From NCBI RefSeq assembly GCF_009917525.1, contig NZ_QZDU01000003.1, positions 186,001 to 250,000 on the forward strand: a stretch of DNA of 64,000 nt, in the 5' to 3' direction. Numbering within the stretch: position 1 is the stretch's first letter; every line of letters starts with the position of its first letter. Origin of the DNA: Acutalibacter sp. 1XD8-36 (GTDB lineage Bacteria > Bacillota > Clostridia > Oscillospirales > Acutalibacteraceae). A program made the translations under genes and the position numbers. Positions 59,143 to 64,000 of the stretch are shown here, in pieces. Under the pieces are notes generated by a model. The model saw nothing but the letters and a program-made list of their open reading frames with translations. It ran no database searches and was not told the DNA's origin.

Positions 59143-62100
59143 ATGCAGCAGAGGAACAGGCCCATATGGCAGCCGGTATCCTACGCCTTTCTTTTCCTGG
59201 CGGTAGTGTCGGTGCTGTTTTTTATCTATACGGCCCAGAACCAGGGGAGGATACAGGAGCAGAACAGGGTCTACGCCGAGGACTGCGCCAGGCAGACGGC
59301 TGAGCGCATAGGCAGCGAGTTCGACAATGCCCTGCAGCGCATTGAAAACTGCGCGTACCTGGTGGGCACCAAGGGGGAGGCCCCGAAGATAGACCAGGAG
59401 ATGCTCATGGAGATGGAGCGCAATACCACCTTCGACGCCGTGCGCTTCACCGATGTGACAGGCAAAAACTACACCGCCGACGGCAAGACCAGCGACAGCT
59501 CCGACAGGGAGTATTTCAAAAGGGGCATGAGCGGCGAGAGCGGGATAGAGGTGGTGTCCACCTGCAGGATAACCGGCAAGCCAATGATGGTCTTCTTCTC
59601 CCCTGTGAAGGCAGGGGAGGAGGTGTACGGCGTATTTCTGGGGCTGTACTTTGCCGAGGACTATATGCGCGACATGCTCTCGACCACCTACTTCGGGGAG
59701 CAGGCCCAGGTGTACCTGTGCCATATGGACGGCAGCATAATAGCCAGCTCCGGCGGCGGGACCCATACAGGGAACCTTCTTGACAATATGTCGGGGGCGG
59801 GGGTCATAGACAGGGGTGTGGCGAGGACCATAAAGACCACGGCCTTTGAGGAGGGCGGCAGCGTGTCCGTCTTCTGCAATGAGGAGAGCGATATCGACAA
59901 CCTCTGCGCGGTGAGCCTGCCGGGGTACGACTACGTGCTTGTGCAGGCCTTCCCCAGGGACATAACAGAGAATATGCTAAGGCGGGCGAACAGCGCGGGT
60001 ATCTGGCTAGAGGTCTGCCTGATAATCCTGTTTGTACTGTATGTGGCCTTCCTTATAATAAGGGCCGGACGGCAGCGCAGGCAGCTTGAGAAGGAGAATA
60101 AGACCTTCAGCGACGTGCTCCGGGGCATAAACATACTTTTCTCCTCCGTATACCTTATAGTGGACCTGGAGCAGGACAGCTACTCATATATGGCGGGGGA
60201 AGGCCCCCTGAACTCCGCTTTGCCCATGGAGGGGAAATACACCGACAACGTGATACCCGCCCACGCCGCCGACCTGATAGGGGATGAGGGCAAGGCGGCA
60301 TACCGGCAGTTTGCAAAGCCCGAGAACCTTATGGAGGGCCTGAAGGACGCCGACTCCCTGGTGCACGAGTGCCATGTGCGCCGCAAGGGGAAGGAGGAGT
60401 GGGAGCACCTGATAGTGGTGTGCCTGGAGCGCCGGGAGAGCGTGCCGGTGAGGGCGCTCTATGTGCGCCAGAACGTGACGGAGCTAAAGCTCCGGGAGCT
60501 CAGGGAGCAGCGGGAGCGCTCCATACTGAACCGCAAGGCCAGGCAGTACAGGCTGGCGATAATGTCCAACGCCGTGAGCGCCTTTGAGTGCAACCTGACA
60601 AACGATATGATGGAGCAGGACGTGCTGAGGCTAAGGGACGGCAAGGCAACCTCCGCGCTGGAGGCCGTGGGGCTCAAAGCCCCCTGCAAAGCCTCGGAGT
60701 GCTTTAAGCGCTGGGTGCAGGAGGTGCTGCCGGAGTCCCGGGAGGCCTATGGTAAGTGTGCCGATGTGAATTACCTGAAGGCCCAGTTCGAGCGGGGGAA
60801 CATGGAGACGGACGTGGACTTCTGGGAGTCCTGGGAGGGAGAGGCCCACTGTATAAGGCAGTCCTTTTTACTGACCCGGGACGAGGACACCGGGGACCTT
60901 ATTGCCATGGTGGTCTCAAAGGATATCACAGAGCAGGAGCAGAAGCAGCGGGAGCAGACCCAGGCCCTGCAGGACGCCCTCATGCAGGCCCAGCACGCAA
61001 ACCAGGCAAAGACCACCTTCCTCTCAAATATGAGCCACGATATCCGCACGCCCATGAACGCCATAATTGGCTTTGCAACCATAGCCGCAAGCCATATGGA
61101 GCGCACGGACCAGGTGCGGGACTGCCTGCAGAAGATACTCTCCTCCAGCAACCACCTGCTGGGGCTGATAAACGACATACTGGACATGAGCCGCATAGAG
61201 AGCGGCAAGCTTCAGATTCACAACCAGGAGTGCAATATACCCGAGCTCATGCACAACCTGGTGAATATAATCCAGCCCCAGGTGAAGTCGAAGCAGCTTG
61301 AGATGTTTATAGACACCTTCGAGGTGGTAAACGAGGACGTTATAGCGGACCCCTTAAAGCTGAACCAGATATTCATAAACCTTATGGGCAACGCCGTAAA
61401 ATACACCCCCGCCGGCGGGACGGTAAGCTTCAGGATTATCCAGCGGCCCGCGTTTAAGCACGGCTGGGGGGAGTATGTGTTTATTGTAAAGGACAACGGA
61501 ATCGGCATGTCAAAGGAGTTTGTGGAGCATATCTTCGAGCCATTTGAGCGGGAGTCCACCGCCACCCGCAGCGGCATACAGGGCGCGGGCCTTGGCATGG
61601 CGATTACAAAGAGCATAGTTGACATGATGAGCGGCGAGATAACCGTTGAGAGCGAGGTGGGCAAGGGCAGCACCTTCTCGGTGAGGATACCCTTAAAGCT
61701 CCAGGACGTGGAGAGGAACGCCCAGGAGATTAAGGAGCTCCAGGGCCTGCGCTCCATGGTGGTGGACGACGACTTCAACGTCTGCGACAGCGTGAGCAAA
61801 ATGCTCAAGAGCATAGGCCTGCGCTCTGAGTGGACCACCTCGGGCCGGGAGGCGGCGTACAGGGCCAAGTCCGCCTATGAGGAGGGGGACCCCTACCATA
61901 CCTATATAATAGACTGGCAGATGCCCGAGACCAGCGGCATAGAGACCGCCAGGAAGATAAGGAGCGTGGTGGGCAACGACGCCCCCATAATCATCCTCAC
62001 GGCCTACGACTGGGCGGATATTGAGGACGAGGCCAAGGCCGCTGGGATTACCGCCTTCTGCGCAAAGCCCCTGTTTATGTCGGATTTAAGGTCGGCGCTG

Positions 62101-62547
62101 CTGGCTGCAAACAATATCGGCGGCACGGACCAGGCAGACGGCGTTATCTGGACCGAGGCCGACTTTGAGGGCAGGAGGCTCCTGCTGGTGGAGGACAACG
62201 AGCTCAACCGGGAGATAGCCACGGTCATCCTGGAGGAGGCAGGGTTCGTGATAGAGTCCGCCCCCGACGGCACGGACGCTGTGTCCATGATGGAGAAGGC
62301 CGAGGAGGGCTATTATGACGGTGTGCTCATGGACGTGCAGATGCCGGTCATGAACGGCTACGAGGCTACCAAGGCCATACGCGCCCTTGACCGCCGGGAC
62401 GTAAAGAACCTGCCTATTATAGCCATGACCGCCAACGCCATGGAGGACGACAAGGAGGCGGCGCTGAAAAGCGGCATGAACGCCCACATAGCAAAGCCCA
62501 TAGACATAGGCCTGCTGATGGATGTGCTCCAGCAGTTCCTGATGTGA
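59143..62547 (+). CDS. Hybrid sensor histidine kinase with two receiver domains
   Basis: 1134 residues. Membrane segment about 10-29, extracellular Cache-type sensor (30-284), second membrane segment about 285-303, PAS-like linker regions, HisKA with His632 (FLSNMSHDIRTPMNAIIGF), HATPase (NLMGNAVKYTPAGG, GIGMSKEF, GAGLGMAITKSI), then two receivers: Asp924 (YIIDWQMPETSG) and Asp1064 (GVLMDVQMPVMNG). Both keep acidic pairs and Lys. No output domain or partner regulator is adjacent, so phosphate is passed to another protein. ATG 59143 follows GGGGGAGAGGG. Confidence 0.93.
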   Translation: MQQRNRPIWQPVSYAFLFLAVVSVLFFIYTAQNQGRIQEQNRVYAEDCARQTAERIGSEFDNALQRIENCAYLVGTKGEAPKIDQEMLMEMERNTTFDAVRFTDVTGKNYTADGKTSDSSDREYFKRGMSGESGIEVVSTCRITGKPMMVFFSPVKAGEEVYGVFLGLYFAEDYMRDMLSTTYFGEQAQVYLCHMDGSIIASSGGGTHTGNLLDNMSGAGVIDRGVARTIKTTAFEEGGSVSVFCNEESDIDNLCAVSLPGYDYVLVQAFPRDITENMLRRANSAGIWLEVCLIILFVLYVAFLIIRAGRQRRQLEKENKTFSDVLRGINILFSSVYLIVDLEQDSYSYMAGEGPLNSALPMEGKYTDNVIPAHAADLIGDEGKAAYRQFAKPENLMEGLKDADSLVHECHVRRKGKEEWEHLIVVCLERRESVPVRALYVRQNVTELKLRELREQRERSILNRKARQYRLAIMSNAVSAFECNLTNDMMEQDVLRLRDGKATSALEAVGLKAPCKASECFKRWVQEVLPESREAYGKCADVNYLKAQFERGNMETDVDFWESWEGEAHCIRQSFLLTRDEDTGDLIAMVVSKDITEQEQKQREQTQALQDALMQAQHANQAKTTFLSNMSHDIRTPMNAIIGFATIAASHMERTDQVRDCLQKILSSSNHLLGLINDILDMSRIESGKLQIHNQECNIPELMHNLVNIIQPQVKSKQLEMFIDTFEVVNEDVIADPLKLNQIFINLMGNAVKYTPAGGTVSFRIIQRPAFKHGWGEYVFIVKDNGIGMSKEFVEHIFEPFERESTATRSGIQGAGLGMAITKSIVDMMSGEITVESEVGKGSTFSVRIPLKLQDVERNAQEIKELQGLRSMVVDDDFNVCDSVSKMLKSIGLRSEWTTSGREAAYRAKSAYEEGDPYHTYIIDWQMPETSGIETARKIRSVVGNDAPIIILTAYDWADIEDEAKAAGITAFCAKPLFMSDLRSALLAANNIGGTDQADGVIWTEADFEGRRLLLVEDNELNREIATVILEEAGFVIESAPDGTDAVSMMEKAEEGYYDGVLMDVQMPVMNGYEATKAIRALDRRDVKNLPIIAMTANAMEDDKEAALKSGMNAHIAKPIDIGLLMDVLQQFLM

Positions 62548-62558
62548 GCGGATATACC

Positions 62559-62589
62559 CTAAAGACAGGCTGCACCGGCCTGTCTTTAG
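62559..62589 (+). terminator. Terminator after the hybrid kinase
   Basis: CTAAAGACAGG (62559-62569), 9-nt loop, CCTGTCTTTAG (62579-62589), followed by TATG and AT-rich sequence. Confidence 0.75.
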
Positions 62590-62672
62590 TATGTTATTTG
62601 AGTTATTTAAGAGCTTAATATTTATTTAAAATAGTAAAAATTAAAGTAATAAGAGCGGTAAGGGGAAAAACG

Positions 62673-62837
62673 ATGGATACAGAATTTCAGTACCGGGAGG
62701 CCATAAGCCCCGGGGAGATGAACAGCCTGCGGACCTCCGTGGGCTTTAGGCAGATAGACCCGAGGCAGCTCGAGGCGGGGCTCCGGGACAGTGCGGGTAT
62801 GGGGGCGCATGATTTGCCGGATTTTACATTTCGATGA
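62673..62837 (+). pseudogene. Truncated GNAT acetyltransferase (N-terminal fragment)
   Basis: 54 codons from ATG 62673. YREAISPGEMNSLRTSVGFRQIDPRQLEAGL followed by RDS is the typical N-terminus of short GNAT acetyltransferases; after residue 41 the similarity stops and TGA follows at 62835. The acetyl-CoA loop is missing. Likely a relic. A weak AAGGGGAAAAA precedes the start. Confidence 0.6.
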
Positions 62838-62852
62838 TGTTTTCCTGAATAC

Positions 62853-62882
62853 TTGATTACCTCCCGGCTGGTATGATATGAT
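62853..62882 (+). promoter_or_regulatory. Possible promoter of the lipoprotein gene
   Basis: TTGATT (62853-62858), 18-bp spacer, TATGAT (62877-62882). Confidence 0.45.
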
Positions 62883-62910
62883 AAACCTAAGAGACAGGAG
62901 GACAAGTACC

Positions 62911-64000
62911 ATGGGAAAAATGACGGTGAAAAAGCTGGCGGCTCTTCTCTGCGCTGCCGTGCTCACAGCTTCACTTGCGGCCTGCCAGGAGGACCCCGAG
63001 GGCTCCATAGTGGCAAATAAGGACATGGATAAGCTCATAGAGGAGGGCGCGGCCTCGGACGGCAGCAGGGTGGACGCCGGGGAGCTCATTAAGGATGCCG
63101 GGAAGACTGAGGCCTATAAGACCACCATCGAGAGCCAGAACCTGGAGGTGAAGGCAGAGGTCGACGCCCAGGTGGAGCTGCCGGAAGCTGAGAAGCTGTC
63201 AATCTACAGGGTGAGGCAGAAGCCATTTACCCAGGAGTTTCTGGATAAGGCGAGGGCCGAGCTCTGCGGGGACGTGGAGCTGTACGACGGCGAGGCTACA
63301 AGGGTCCGCACGAAAAAGGACATTGAATGGGAGATACAGAGCTGGCGGCAGGCGGTGGCGGAGCATGAGGCCCATAGTGAGGAGATGAAGAACGACCCCA
63401 ACATTCCAGAGGGCGAGGGCTTTACCGCTGAGGAGATAGAAGAGCAGAATAAGGCGTACCGCGAGGAAGCCCAGAGAGAAATTGACAGGCTCCAGGAGGA
63501 ATACGAGGCGGCCCCCGCGGAGATAAACTATGCCGGCTATCCCACAGACGGCAAGCTTCGCTCCGTAATGGAGCTCAGCGGCAGCAAGCCCGACAGCGAA
63601 TACTACACCTGGATGAAAGACCTCAGCATAGACGGGGACCAGTGCTTCTACGGCATATCCGACGGCAGCGACGGATTTTACCGCACGCTCTACGTCCAGA
63701 ATAACGCCGACTACAGCAACCAGCTCATATACCGGAAGGATATGGAGGAGCACGCCTATTTCGGCATAATAGTGGAGGACACCATATTTGACACCCACAC
63801 ACTGAACCCAAGGCTTCCGGGGACAGGCACCTCCTATGAGGAGTTCTTTAGGGCCCACGGCGTGCCCGGGAACGTGCTGCCGGAAGGCACCATCTTTGAC
63901 AGTGAGGACATTGCCTTCACCCCACTGGGCAGCACCACAGTGGATATGCCCGAGGAGGAGGCAGAGTCCCTCGCTCAGGGGCTGCTTGACAAGCTTGACC
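62911..64000 (+). CDS. Lipoprotein of unknown function (3' end outside the window)
   Basis: Open from ATG 62911 (AGGAGG 9 nt before) to the window end, 363 residues visible. Signal peptide with lipobox LTASLAAC at about 18-25. An acidic coiled stretch around 130-190 (AEEIEEQNKAYREEAQREID), then a mixed domain. It resembles DUF6034-type lipoproteins of Clostridia, but the match is not firm. Start may also be ATG 62920. Confidence 0.7.
   Translation, partial: MGKMTVKKLAALLCAAVLTASLAACQEDPEGSIVANKDMDKLIEEGAASDGSRVDAGELIKDAGKTEAYKTTIESQNLEVKAEVDAQVELPEAEKLSIYRVRQKPFTQEFLDKARAELCGDVELYDGEATRVRTKKDIEWEIQSWRQAVAEHEAHSEEMKNDPNIPEGEGFTAEEIEEQNKAYREEAQREIDRLQEEYEAAPAEINYAGYPTDGKLRSVMELSGSKPDSEYYTWMKDLSIDGDQCFYGISDGSDGFYRTLYVQNNADYSNQLIYRKDMEEHAYFGIIVEDTIFDTHTLNPRLPGTGTSYEEFFRAHGVPGNVLPEGTIFDSEDIAFTPLGSTTVDMPEEEAESLAQGLLDKLD

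Overview
The window is a chromosomal segment of a spore-forming, GC-rich Clostridia species, most likely Oscillospiraceae/Acutalibacteraceae-like. The evidence is the gene set: a ctsR-mcsA-mcsB-clpC operon, ylxM-ffh, mraZ-led division genes with a PASTA penicillin-binding protein, a SpoIID-type protein, YitT and TSCPD proteins. Promoters are clear SigA type (TTGACA-N17-TATAAT) and ribosome binding sites are strong. Ile is written mostly as ATA and Arg often as AGG, except in gap and rpsP. I saw no rRNA, tRNA, CRISPR array, insertion sequence or intact prophage.

Layout. 1-2.9 kb: end of an M20 amidohydrolase gene, then a WYL regulator, a toroid-fold protein and a PhnB-like protein around a 10-bp dyad. 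3-6.8 kb: pyrK-pyrD, a histidine phosphatase, ruvX, L-lactate dehydrogenase. 7-16.2 kb: ylxM-ffh, rpsP-khpA-rimM-trmD, HPr, uvrC, rsmD-coaD and a coiled-coil protein. 16.4-29.5 kb: division and cell-wall cluster mraZ-rsmH-ftsL-PBP-mraY-ftsW-murG-(two acetyltransferases)-murA-ftsQ-ftsZ, with an MraZ operator of three direct repeats. 29.5-37 kb: small enzymes, an orphan fumarase beta subunit, a CDF transporter, SLOG and SpoIID proteins, citrate synthase, a membrane protein. 37-48 kb: gap, then an accessory stretch (MerR regulator, Gfo/Idh oxidoreductase, TIM-barrel isomerase, YitT, HD protein, ABC pair). 48-54 kb: TSCPD protein, a Cys/Gly-rich peptide, the CtsR/McsA/McsB/ClpC operon. 54-64 kb: an S1 protein, a P-loop kinase, an orphan solute-binding lipoprotein, two small DNA-binding proteins, a large hybrid histidine kinase and a truncated lipoprotein gene.

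The most unusual content is in the gaps between genes. At least six compact modules look like type I toxin-antitoxin loci. Each has a short ORF for a hydrophobic or amphipathic peptide (26-38 aa) with a strong promoter and ribosome binding site, faced by a second perfect promoter on the other strand that makes a short RNA running into a shared, bidirectional terminator. Three are in tandem at 38.16-39.13 kb; single ones lie at 43.7, 47.7 and 54.5 kb. Four more loci (32.3, 36.5, 40.8, 56.1 kb) keep the antisense-RNA half without a recognisable peptide. Three of these loci carry a conserved multi-hairpin element whose stems change by paired substitutions. At 47.7 kb the RNA is complementary over 20 nt to the ribosome binding site and start codon of the peptide it faces. 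This dense set of RNA-regulated peptide loci is the best candidate for a little-described system here.
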